A stretch of 64,000 nucleotides of DNA, from contig JBBSRC010000009.1 of NCBI GenBank assembly GCA_038243395.1, positions 1 through 64,000 on the forward strand, read 5' to 3'. The notes under the pieces were generated by a model. That model did no database searches. It worked only from the letters and a program-made list of their open reading frames with translations, and was not told the origin of the DNA. Positions 56,657 through 64,000 of the stretch are shown piece after piece (within the stretch, counting starts at the first letter, position 1; every line of letters begins with the position of its first letter). The DNA comes from Gelidibacter sp038243395. Lineage in GTDB: Bacteria; Bacteroidota; Bacteroidia; Flavobacteriales; Flavobacteriaceae. Made by a program: the position numbers and the translations under genes.

Positions 56657-56710
56657 TATGTTTTAATAAGAATTTTCATTCTGACCTAAAATTGTATTCC
56701 CTAGAGAATT

Positions 56711-56757
56711 TTGTCATTCCGACGCAAATTTTGTCATTCCGACGAAGGAGGAATCAC
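56711..56757 (+). repeat. TTGTCATTCCGACG dispersed palindrome, one and a half copies
   Basis: TTGTCATTCCGACG occurs at 56711-56724 and again from 56731, where it continues as a full element (GTCATTCCGACGAAGGAGG..., to 56757). Inverted copies lie at 58605, 58746 and 58875. Confidence 0.88.
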
Positions 56758-56951
56758 ATAAACATCATCCCCACAAATAACATCATTTGCAAAAAAAACA
56801 TCTACTTACTCCTCTCTCCTTTGAACTTTCAAATCAAGAATAAATTCATACTCCTAACGATAAGTCATCACAAACACCAAAAAGAAACACAGCCCCAACC
56901 ATTCTAAATATTCATTACCTTAGTTTAACAAAAATTCTAAAATATCCAGCT

Positions 56952-57272
56952 ATGATTGAATTTACCGAGGGAAGCCATACCTACTACGTTTATATCATCA
57001 CGAACAATTACAGAACCACTTTTTATACCGGAGTAACTCATGATTTAAATACGAGACTACAACAGCATAAAGAAAATATATCTCTAAAAAAGAAAACATT
57101 TGCCGCAAAATATAATTTATCTCAGCTAGTCTATTATGAAGAGTTCAGTTGGATACAACTCGCAATTGCAAGAGAAAAGCAAATAAAGGGTTGGAGAAGA
57201 GAGAAAAAACTGAATTTAATCCGAGAATCAAATGAGCAATTTGAATTTTTGAACCATCACTTTTATAATTAA
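56952..57272 (+). CDS. GIY-YIG nuclease-family protein
   Basis: A 106-residue single-domain protein. The family motif appears as YYVYIITNN and FYTGVTHDLNTRLQQHKEN, followed by YNLSQLVYYEEF with a likely catalytic Glu and AIAREKQIKGWRREKK. Stand-alone proteins of this UvrC-like type are frequent in Bacteroidota; their role is unknown. It is surrounded by dispersed palindromes and lies 84 bp from an IS3 element, so its neighbourhood is accessory DNA. Confidence 0.9.
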   Translation: MIEFTEGSHTYYVYIITNNYRTTFYTGVTHDLNTRLQQHKENISLKKKTFAAKYNLSQLVYYEEFSWIQLAIAREKQIKGWRREKKLNLIRESNEQFEFLNHHFYN

Positions 57273-57372
57273 ATAAATGCTAATAATCATTCCATTGTAT
57301 TTTATTTTATTTTATTTTGTTATTTTGTTATTTGGTTCTTTGTTTACTCATAACGTTGTAGGCTTCCCTATT

Positions 57373-58263
57373 TTAGGACACCTTAAAATTTGACAAATAA
57401 TTATTCTTAAGCCCAGATTTGATGAAGAATTTAAATTCTCCATCAAATCTGGGCAAAAACTCTTTAGGGGATTTATTTCCTAAAGATTTATGAGGGTGGT
57501 TAAAGTTATAGTCTTCTCTCCAATGATCGCTTAATTTTTGAAGTTGGTAAATGTCATTAAAATAATAGGCATCTAATATATCCTCTCTAAAAAAACGGTT
57601 AAATCTTTCTATGTATCCATTCTGCATTGGCTTACCTGGCTGAGTGTATTTAATTTCAATATGGTGTTTCGTACACCAGTTCATAAATGTTTTGGAGGTA
57701 AACTCTGGTCCATTGTCGCATCTAACATATTTTGGTATTCCCATTTCTTCTTTAAGGTTCTCAAGAGTTTCAACTACTGCCCTGGCTGGATATGATAATC
57801 CAGAATCGATTACAATAGCTTCACGGTTGCAGTCGTCAATTACGTTAAATACACGGAGCTTTCTTCTATCTGTAAGCGCATCGCTCATAAAATCCATGCT
57901 CCAACACTCGTTCAAACGTGATGGTGTTTCTAAAGGTAGCTTTACCCGCTTAATCAAGCGTTTTTTATGTTTTCGTCTAAGGCTCAGCTTCATATCAAGA
58001 TATACTCGTAGCACGCGCTTTCTATTCCATATTAAACCTTCTCGACGGATCTTGAGATAATATTCATCAAAACCTCTTGTTGGATATGCTTGGGCCAACT
58101 CAGTTAGTTTATCTATAACCTCGCTGTCATCTCTTTTGCTCTGATAGTATTACATCGATCGACTAAGACCAACAATATGGCAAGCTCGTACTATAGGAAT
58201 TACATATTCTTTAATGAAATATTTGACACGAACTCTTTTGTCGGAAAGCCTTAAAACTTTTTT
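57373..58263 (-). pseudogene. IS3 transposase OrfB with in-frame TAA
   Basis: The orfB frame is entered by -1 frameshifting at A6G (58257-58263) and reads KVLRLSDKRVRVKYF...CHIVGLSRSM, then TAA at 58150-58152, then YYQSKRDDSEV. IS3-type OrfBs have Tyr here, so TAC/TAT to TAA is the likely change. The downstream rve domain keeps DDE: Asp in CWSMDFMSD, Asp in VRCDNGPEF and Glu in YIERFNRFF. The 241-residue frame from TTG 58098 contains the whole catalytic core but could not give a normal OrfAB. Confidence 0.88.
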
Positions 58264-58517
58264 GATAATAGATCTTTTAGCATCTTATTATCCAAGCTGA
58301 CATCAGCGTACATCTGTTTGAGATTGTTATTCTCGTTTTTCAGCTCTTTTAATCGCTTAAGTTCCTGCTGTTCCATACCTCCATATTTCTTGCGCCAATA
58401 ATAGAAGGTGCTTTTATCAATGCCTAGTTCTCTTGATATTTCTCCGGCAGATCTACCTTGTTGATTCTCCTTAAGAGCTTTGATAATCTGGCTCTCGCTA
58501 AATTTGCTTATTTTCAT
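58251..58517 (-). CDS. IS3 transposase OrfA
   Basis: An 88-residue protein with a helix-turn-helix (KFSESQIIKALKENQQGRSAGEISRELGIDKSTFYYWRKKYGG) and a leucine-zipper-like tail (LKRLKELKNENNNLKQMYADVSLDNKMLKDLL). It binds IS ends and forms the N-terminus of OrfAB after frameshift. It is intact. Confidence 0.93.
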   Translation of the reverse strand: MKISKFSESQIIKALKENQQGRSAGEISRELGIDKSTFYYWRKKYGGMEQQELKRLKELKNENNNLKQMYADVSLDNKMLKDLLSKKF

Positions 58518-58604
58518 TGTGACAGTTTGAATTTAAAGTTAGTAAATTCGAATTTAAACTGTCCTATTTTAAGGGAAGCCTACAACGTCAAATACACTAA
58601 TGAT

Positions 58605-58899
58605 GTGATTCCTCCTGCGTCGGAATGACAAAGCTAAAAATTGAAAATCTTAGGTTATAACAATTTACTTTCAATTATTCTTGACCACTTAGATTATTAC
58701 ACAAAAAAACGCTGCTATAAACAGAACTTCTACTATCCTAATTATGTGATTCCTCCTTCGTCGGAATGACAAAGCAAAGACTTGGTTATTTTGGCACTAG
58801 AGCTCATTAATTCGAATTATTTCCGCCCACTGCTAATATCACGCAAATGAAGCGAAATTATAATTAGAATGTACGTGTTTCCTTCTACGTCGTAATGAC
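58605..58899 (-). repeat. Three inverted copies of the GTCATTCC palindrome family
   Basis: Copies at 58605-58629, 58746-58770 and 58875-58899 read GTGATTCCTCC...CGGAATGAC on the plus strand, the inverse of the copy at 56733-56757. The last has several changes. They fill the 430-bp gap between the IS and the serine hydrolase gene, in which I see no gene. Confidence 0.88.
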
Positions 58900-59014
58900 A
58901 AAACAAGGACCTAGAAATTAGATAATGAGTAATAAATCAAATTCCTAGGACAAATAAAGCATGAACCAATATGCTAAGAATATTCCCTATATTTAATCAA
59001 CTAAATCCAACTTC

Positions 59015-60166
59015 ATGAAATATCTTAAATGGATCCTAATTATTCTTGCGCTCACTGTAACAATTCTGTATATCACAGACACGGATTATTTGTTAAAAGC
59101 TGCAAGAACCATTTATCTCAACGGTCATACTACCGCTTATTTAGAAGATTATAAAGAATTTGATAATGAAGTAGTAGCAAATGCTACACTACAAGCGTGG
59201 CCAAATCACCTTAATTACAACTCAACAGAAGAAACTGAAACTCTTCAAAAAATAAATAAGGACTTAGGAACAATAGCCTATGTCATCATAAAAAATGATA
59301 GCATCTGGTTTGAAAATTATTACGAAGGATTTGATGAAAATTCAAAATCAAATTCGTTCTCCATGGCTAAAAGTTATGTATCAGGATTAATGCAAAAAGC
59401 TATAGAAGATGGCCATATTAAAGGATTGAACCAACCTGTTGGCGATTACTTTCCCGAATTTAGTGAAGGGAGAGCCGCAAAGATGACCGTTGGCGATTTG
59501 TCATCCATGAGCTCTGGTACCGATTGGGTGGAAGCCTATTACTCCCCGCTATCCATCACGACGCGTGCTTATTTTGATGACAATCTCGCAAAAGTAATTC
59601 TTGGATTAAATATGGAGGCGGATCCTGGTCAAAAATATAAATACTCCAGTGGCGACACGCAATTATTAGCGATGGTTATTGAAAAAGCAACAGGAAAAAA
59701 ATTATATGATTATTTATCCGAATCATTTTGGAAACCCTTAGGCAGCGAAAATTCGACCCTTTGGCAAGTTGACAGTGAGGAAAATGATTTAGTTAAGGCT
59801 TTCTGCTGTATAGCAAGTAACGCTAAAGATTTTGCGCGATATGGAAAACTATTCAAAGATCATGGTAAGTGGAATGGAAAGCAGATTTTGGATTCTGCAT
59901 TTGTGGCAAAATCTGTTACACCACGTTTCCCAGAAAGTCCAGAATACGGATATGGCTGGTGGTTGATTCAAGATTATAAAGGAAAGGACTTTTTTATGAT
60001 GCGTGGCCATTTGGGTCAATATGTGATTGTACAACCTGATGATAATTTGATTATTGTTCGTTTAGGTAATGAATCCTTAAAGGTAGACGCATCAGAAGAT
60101 CCGTTTAATGAAGATATATATACCTATATCGATGAAGCTTATCTCATGATGAAAATCACTTCTTAA
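59015..60166 (+). CDS. Serine hydrolase, class C beta-lactamase fold
   Basis: A 383-residue protein with an N-terminal membrane anchor or signal (residues 5-22). SxxK is SMAK in NSFSMAKSYVSGL; the Tyr motif is YKYSSGDTQLL; the third motif is GHLGQ in place of KTG. These mark the beta-lactamase/esterase (S12-like) family, often esterases or D-aminopeptidases. The substrate is unknown; true beta-lactamase activity is not implied. Confidence 0.9.
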   Translation: MKYLKWILIILALTVTILYITDTDYLLKAARTIYLNGHTTAYLEDYKEFDNEVVANATLQAWPNHLNYNSTEETETLQKINKDLGTIAYVIIKNDSIWFENYYEGFDENSKSNSFSMAKSYVSGLMQKAIEDGHIKGLNQPVGDYFPEFSEGRAAKMTVGDLSSMSSGTDWVEAYYSPLSITTRAYFDDNLAKVILGLNMEADPGQKYKYSSGDTQLLAMVIEKATGKKLYDYLSESFWKPLGSENSTLWQVDSEENDLVKAFCCIASNAKDFARYGKLFKDHGKWNGKQILDSAFVAKSVTPRFPESPEYGYGWWLIQDYKGKDFFMMRGHLGQYVIVQPDDNLIIVRLGNESLKVDASEDPFNEDIYTYIDEAYLMMKITS

Positions 60167-60245
60167 TTCTTTATCATTTAGCATTGCTTTAGTAATATTT
60201 ACCGTCAATTTAATCGTTTTTTACTGGAAACTTAAACCTCCAACC

Positions 60246-60836
60246 ATGAGAAAATCAGTACTTCTTTCCTGCATTTCATTAGTATTCATTACACGTCATG
60301 CGCAATCCTTAACTAATATAGATTTTGAAACTTTAGAAACTGAAAGTGCTAAAGATTGGGAAGTTTTTGGAAATGGATCACACGCAGTAACTTTTGATCA
60401 GACCATCTCTCTTTCTGCAGATTTTGTAAAATTCACTAAAGGCAACGCTGACTATCCTGAAGAATTCTCATTCACAGAAACCATCCAAGTTGGAAATCAT
60501 GGCTCTAAATCTTATAGAGGAAAGCATGTAGTGGTTTTAGTAAATGAGCTATCTCAAAGTCATGCGGAATTTACAGCAATGGTGTTCAAAGCAGGAGATA
60601 AAACAACTATCGCTGGTAGTACCAACGCAGGTGCACACGGTAATGTCTCTTATTTTTCACTGCAGGGAGGCCTTCACACCGCTATTTCTGGAATTGGCGT
60701 TTATTATCCCGACGGCACCGAAACGCAGAGAGTAGGTATTGTCCCTGATGTGGTAGTCCTACCTACTATCCAAGGAATAAAAGATGGAATTAATGAGCCT
60801 TTAGAGAAGGCCATTAAAATAATAAACAAAGTATAA
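60246..60836 (+). pseudogene. S41 peptidase remnant (internal deletion)
   Basis: A 196-residue open frame made of two non-adjacent parts of a C-terminal processing peptidase. The start has a signal peptide (to about HAQS) and some 50 residues (NIDFETLETESAKDWEVFG). It then jumps to the last part of the S41 catalytic domain (KHVVVLVNELSQSHAEFTAMVFKAGDKTTIAGSTNAG and SGIGVYYPDGTETQRVGIVPDV). Full members of this kind have several hundred residues between them. The Ser in SQSHAEF is kept but the PDZ and part of the core are gone, so it is probably inactive. Confidence 0.75.
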
Positions 60837-60845
60837 CTTAATACG

Positions 60846-60866
60846 ATTCCTGCCGGGCGCAGCAAG
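60846..60866 (+). repeat. Degenerate start-site palindrome before the exonuclease gene
   Basis: ATTCCTGC-CGGGC-GCAG, a decayed copy of the family, ends 6-8 bp before ATG 60872. Confidence 0.55.
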
Positions 60867-60871
60867 TAAGT

Positions 60872-61582
60872 ATGATCAACAAACTCAATCTTGAAGACAT
60901 CTTGTTCCTGGACATCGAAACTGTTCCTGAAAGACGTCATTATTCTGAATTGGACGGTATTAAACAAGAACTTTGGGAACTCAAATCCAAGTATCAAAGA
61001 GCAGAGGTTTCCGCTGAAGAGTTTTATGAACGTGCCGGAATCTGGGCAGAGTTTGGGAAAATTATATGTATTTCAGTGGGTTACTTCAATCTTCATGATA
61101 AAGTCAGAAAGTTTCGAGTCACTTCTTTTTATGGGGAAGAGACTAAAATTTTAAGGGACTTTAAGAATCTTATCCTATCTCATTTCAGTCAGCCAAAACA
61201 CCTGTTGTGTGCTCACAATGGCAAAGAGTTCGATTTTCCATATATTGCACGACGAATGATTATCCATAATATCGAATTACCTTCTAAATTAAATCTCTTC
61301 GGAAAAAAACCTTGGGAAGTACCACATCTGGACACATTAGAGCTTTGGAAGTTTGGCGATTATAAAAATTACACTTCTCTAAAATTACTAACCAACGTTC
61401 TTGGTATTCCGTCTCCAAAAGATGATATTGATGGTAGTGAGGTTTTCAGAGTGTTTTACGAGGAAAACGATATAAATCGTATCGCTATTTATTGCGAAAA
61501 AGACACTATAGCAGTTGCGCAAATTTTCTTAAGATTGCGAGGAGATGACATTTTAGAGAGCAGCGAAATTAAGCAGATTTAG
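60872..61582 (+). CDS. 3'-5' exonuclease, DNA polymerase B-type (DnaQ-like)
   Basis: A 236-residue DEDD exonuclease. ExoI DxE is FLDIETVP, ExoII lies in CAHNGKEFDFPYIARRM, and ExoIII is in YCEKDTIAVAQIF (YxxxD). The match is to the predicted PolB-like exonuclease family. It probably trims DNA or RNA 3' ends; the exact role is not known. Separated from the S41 remnant by 35 bp carrying the degenerate palindrome. Confidence 0.9.
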   Translation: MINKLNLEDILFLDIETVPERRHYSELDGIKQELWELKSKYQRAEVSAEEFYERAGIWAEFGKIICISVGYFNLHDKVRKFRVTSFYGEETKILRDFKNLILSHFSQPKHLLCAHNGKEFDFPYIARRMIIHNIELPSKLNLFGKKPWEVPHLDTLELWKFGDYKNYTSLKLLTNVLGIPSPKDDIDGSEVFRVFYEENDINRIAIYCEKDTIAVAQIFLRLRGDDILESSEIKQI

Positions 61583-62736
61583 GGTAAACAAAAATACTTT
61601 CAATTTCAAAGTCGATTCTGAAATCTAATCTTTATTTCATTGGAGCCAAAAATATCTTTAAGCTACTAGCCCTTATTATTTTTGGAGATGCAACAAAAAA
61701 AGTCCAGACCTACATCTGAACCTCTTTTAAAAATAACATGAATTAGCCTTCTGTTATAATTTCAATTCCCTTATAATTTTCTAAGTAAACCCAGAAATGA
61801 ATTTTTTAATTGTCTTCCGTTTTCAAAACAATAAGATCTAGTACTTTTTAGTTAGATAACGCAAAATCTCAAAAAAAGCTTGAATTCAGAAATTTTAATA
61901 TTATTGATATCAAATATCTTTTGATCAAAACTTTAATTAATAGCTAACCTGATTATAAAATTCAGCGTAAAGTTATTAAAATTTTAACAAAAAGAAAGCT
62001 TTACTATATCGATTTCGTGAAGTATTTGACATATTTTTTTCTGTTTCAGGAATTTGAAGATCTTGTTTAAAGAAAAAGGCTATAGTGAAAACTGCTAAAT
62101 CTCTAATGTCATTAAAATGCCATTTCATAATTAACCGTCGTTTATCTTCAAAAATACCATAGTAAATAATAAGCTTAAGAAAACTCTAATTGAGTAATAG
62201 AATTAGAAATACACGCTTCTAAATGATGAAGATGCATAACCACTTTTAGAAAATTGCTAATGACGGGAATACACCAAGCAGTAGGATTGGAATGAAGAAA
62301 CTCACAAAAAAATTCATGCTTTTCCCTGGGGCGCAGTTTAGAGCATGAATATTTTTTTCGTGAGCATTAAGACCGCTTTAAGTAATCTTAATGTTTTTTG
62401 AAAGGAATTAAATAATTTGCTTTCAAATAAAGTAGGTAATGGTAGATTTGGGGGCACTGTTCATAAGTCAAAAATTATGGTAGATTTGGGGCTAATCACA
62501 AGTTAGGTTTATGGCAATTTGGGGCAAAAAAAGTTAATCGATATTCAAGCGGATTTAAATGAATTGTTTTTATTTGATTCTGTAAATATCTAAAATCATT
62601 TAAATATATCAGTTTAAATACTTAATTATTCGATTAAAGACATACAATTTTAACATTTAACATCTTAAACGAAGGTTATTCCTACAAAAATAAACTATTT
62701 TGATTTAAGAATTTCTGAGTAAAACACAGAATTGTA
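61583..62736. other. Gene-poor stretch with hairpins and repeats
   Basis: About 1.15 kb with no family-like frame in either direction. GTCCAGACC...TCTGAAC near 61702-61722 is a hairpin with a minus-strand T-tract. ATTCATGCT (62312-62320) and AGCATGAAT (62342-62350) form another, with flanking A/T runs on both sides and the GC-rich loop CCCTGGGGCGC. ATGGTAGATTTGGGG at 62439-62453 and 62477-62491, with a variant at 62511-62524, is a tandem-like repeat. Confidence 0.6.
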
Positions 62737-62794
62737 TAAAAAAAAGCCATTAGCACACGAATCGTTCTTTAAATTCATTCGCGTATTAACGGCT
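62737..62794 (-). terminator. scoB terminator
   Basis: On the minus strand AGCCGTTA..ACGCGAAT pairs with ATTCGTGT..TAATGGCT (62745-62794), an imperfect stem of about 16 bp, followed by eight T. It lies 25 bp after the scoB stop. Confidence 0.85.
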
Positions 62795-62818
62795 AAAACT
62801 TTGTATTCCTAAAACCTT

Positions 62819-63472
62819 TTATAGTACCATTTCAGGAATATCACCTTCTATAATTAAATTTCCTTCGGTGGCTTTCATAATCTCTTCTACTGAAATACCT
62901 GGAGCCCGCTCTAACAATTTAAAACCGCTATCAGTAACTTCCAAGACGGCCAGGTTGGTCACGATCTTTTTAACACATCCCACGCCTGTTAACGGTAAGG
63001 AACATTTTGTTAATAATTTAGAATCACCCTCCTTATTGGTATGCATCATGGCTACAATAATATTTTGAGCACTAGCTACCAAATCCATCGCACCTCCCAT
63101 GCCTTTCACCATTTTACCTGGGATCTTCCAGTTGGCAATATCGCCTTGTTCAGAAACCTCCATGGCACCTAAAATAGTCAAATCGACATGTTGCCCCCTA
63201 ATCATTGAAAAACTCATGGCTGAATCAAAAAAACTCGCGCCCGGTAAGGTGGTTATAGTTTGTTTTCCCGCATTAATCAAATCAGCATCTTCTTCGCCTT
63301 CAAAGGGGAAAGGTCCCATGCCCAATACGCCGTTTTCGCTTTGAAATTCGACATCTATCCCATCTCTTACATAATTGGCCACTAAAGTGGGAATACCAAT
63401 CCCAAGATTGACGTAATAGCCATCTTGGACTTCTTGTGCAATGCGTTTTGCGATTCCTATTTTATCTAACAT
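62819..63472 (-). CDS. scoB: 3-oxoacid CoA-transferase subunit B
   Basis: A 217-residue subunit. The catalytic Glu is in FQSENGVLGMGP; GYYVNLGIGIPTLVANYV is the glycine-rich start. Together with subunit A it moves CoA from succinyl-CoA to acetoacetate or a similar acid. scoA lies 147 bp upstream on the same strand. A strong terminator follows. Confidence 0.95.
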   Translation of the reverse strand: MLDKIGIAKRIAQEVQDGYYVNLGIGIPTLVANYVRDGIDVEFQSENGVLGMGPFPFEGEEDADLINAGKQTITTLPGASFFDSAMSFSMIRGQHVDLTILGAMEVSEQGDIANWKIPGKMVKGMGGAMDLVASAQNIIVAMMHTNKEGDSKLLTKCSLPLTGVGCVKKIVTNLAVLEVTDSGFKLLERAPGISVEEIMKATEGNLIIEGDIPEMVL

Positions 63473-63490
63473 TTTCTTTTAAGTTATTTC

Positions 63491-63510
63491 ATCCCCGCGA
63501 AAGCGACGAT
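63491..63510 (-). repeat. Start-site palindrome before scoB
   Basis: On the minus strand ATCGTCGC-TTTC-GCGGGGAT, 18 bp before ATG 63472. Same orientation as the other copies, with one mismatched arm position. Confidence 0.7.
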
Positions 63511-63619
63511 CTCATCAATATATACTTGTATCTCGATTTAGTTTATCTTGACCTAATTCCCAAGGCTTTTTTATTAAATACAAGTGGAAGGGAATTGAGG
63601 TCTTCAAAAATTTAAACAC

Positions 63620-64000
63620 TCACACCTTTTTTCTAACCGTCAGCTGTTCAATGCGCTTTTCATAGTTTTCACCCTGAAAAATTCGTTGGACAAATATTCC
63701 GGGAATATGAATCTGATTGGGATCCAAACTTCCAACGGTAACCAGTTCCTCCACCTCAGCAACAGTGATTTTTGCCGCGCCACACATGGATGGATTAAAA
63801 TTTCTAGCCGTGCCTTTGAAGATCAAGTTACCCGCAGCATCGCCTTTCCAGGCTTTAACGAAAGCAAAATCGGCTTTAAAGGCTTCTTCTAAAACATACA
63901 TCTTTCCATTAAATTCACGGACTTCTTTACCTTCGGCGACCTCGGTTCCATAACCTGCTGGTGTAAAAAATGCTGGGAATCCTGCTTGGGCGGCTCTACA
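63620..64000 (-). CDS. scoA: 3-oxoacid CoA-transferase subunit A, C-terminal part
   Basis: The 126 C-terminal residues of subunit A; the gene starts beyond the right edge. Family sequence is seen in FPAFFTPAGYGTEVAEGKE, LIFKGTARNFNPSMCGAAK and the end DPNQIHIPGIFVQRI. The frame is open to position 64000. Forms an operon with scoB. Confidence 0.93.
   Translation of the reverse strand, partial: CRAAQAGFPAFFTPAGYGTEVAEGKEVREFNGKMYVLEEAFKADFAFVKAWKGDAAGNLIFKGTARNFNPSMCGAAKITVAEVEELVTVGSLDPNQIHIPGIFVQRIFQGENYEKRIEQLTVRKKV

Larger units (their letters stand above)
57357..58584 (-). mobile_element. IS3-family insertion sequence
   Basis: A 1,228-bp element with termini TGTAGGCTTCCC and its inverse GGGAAGCCTACA; internal AGGACA is shared by both ends. 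The target ACGT is duplicated at 57353-57356 and 58585-58588. It carries orfA (58251-58517) and orfB in the -1 frame. The A6G slip site is at 58257-58263. Intact ends and target duplication point to a fairly recent insertion, but orfB has a stop codon. Confidence 0.92.

Overview
The window looks like chromosome of a marine-type Flavobacteriaceae bacterium (Bacteroidota). The grounds are low GC, a C-terminal Por-secretion (T9SS) sorting domain, many matches to the Bacteroidota -7 promoter box TAnnTTTG, and typical genes such as an S46 peptidase, an acyl-ACP desaturase, a FeoB-associated Cys-rich peptide and a fused hemC-hemD. I cannot name the genus.

Layout. 0-5.7 kb: a type II-C CRISPR locus, made of an array that runs off the left edge, a parDE toxin-antitoxin pair, cas9 and a divergent tracrRNA. 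Both cas9 and parE carry a single in-frame TGA, and no cas1/cas2 lies between cas9 and the array. 5.9-11.7 kb: tRNA-Asn, rseP, a SCO1-type copper protein and a ferrous-iron uptake operon (feoA-feoB plus a Cys-rich peptide). 12.3-17.1 kb: a T9SS-secreted beta-helix polysaccharide enzyme and an S9 peptidase. 17.2-22.9 kb: a DtxR-type regulator divergent from a Mn/Zn ABC transporter whose two permeases carry C-terminal winged-helix-like tails. 23.0-28.6 kb: enzymes that together fit cell-wall peptide turnover (amidase, M14 peptidase, PBP4-type DacB, an AONS-like enzyme, a dipeptide epimerase). 28.9-40 kb: housekeeping genes (DnaJ/TerB, bacilliredoxin, PlsC, desaturase, HD hydrolase, TraB/GumN, radical SAM, S46 peptidase) and a doubly broken TPR-AraC regulator.

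40-54.4 kb holds crotonase, a histidine kinase and a large heme locus: hemA-hemCD-hemE-EI24-GNAT-hemF-hemB on the plus strand and hemH-MATE-hemJ on the minus strand, with an AraC regulator at the divergent centre. 54.5-64 kb: an Lrp regulator, a CorC-like protein, an ogt gene without a start codon, a GIY-YIG nuclease gene among dispersed palindromes, an IS3-family element with a broken orfB, a serine hydrolase, an S41 peptidase remnant, a DNA-polymerase-B-type exonuclease, a 1.2-kb gene-poor stretch, and scoB/scoA at the right edge.

Two themes stand out. First, many genes carry one small lesion: cas9, parE, the IS3 orfB, the TPR-AraC regulator (two lesions) and ogt. TGA is used as an ordinary stop elsewhere, so this is decay or sequencing error rather than recoding. 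Second, short palindromes of related sequence sit in one orientation directly in front of start codons of at least six unrelated genes.
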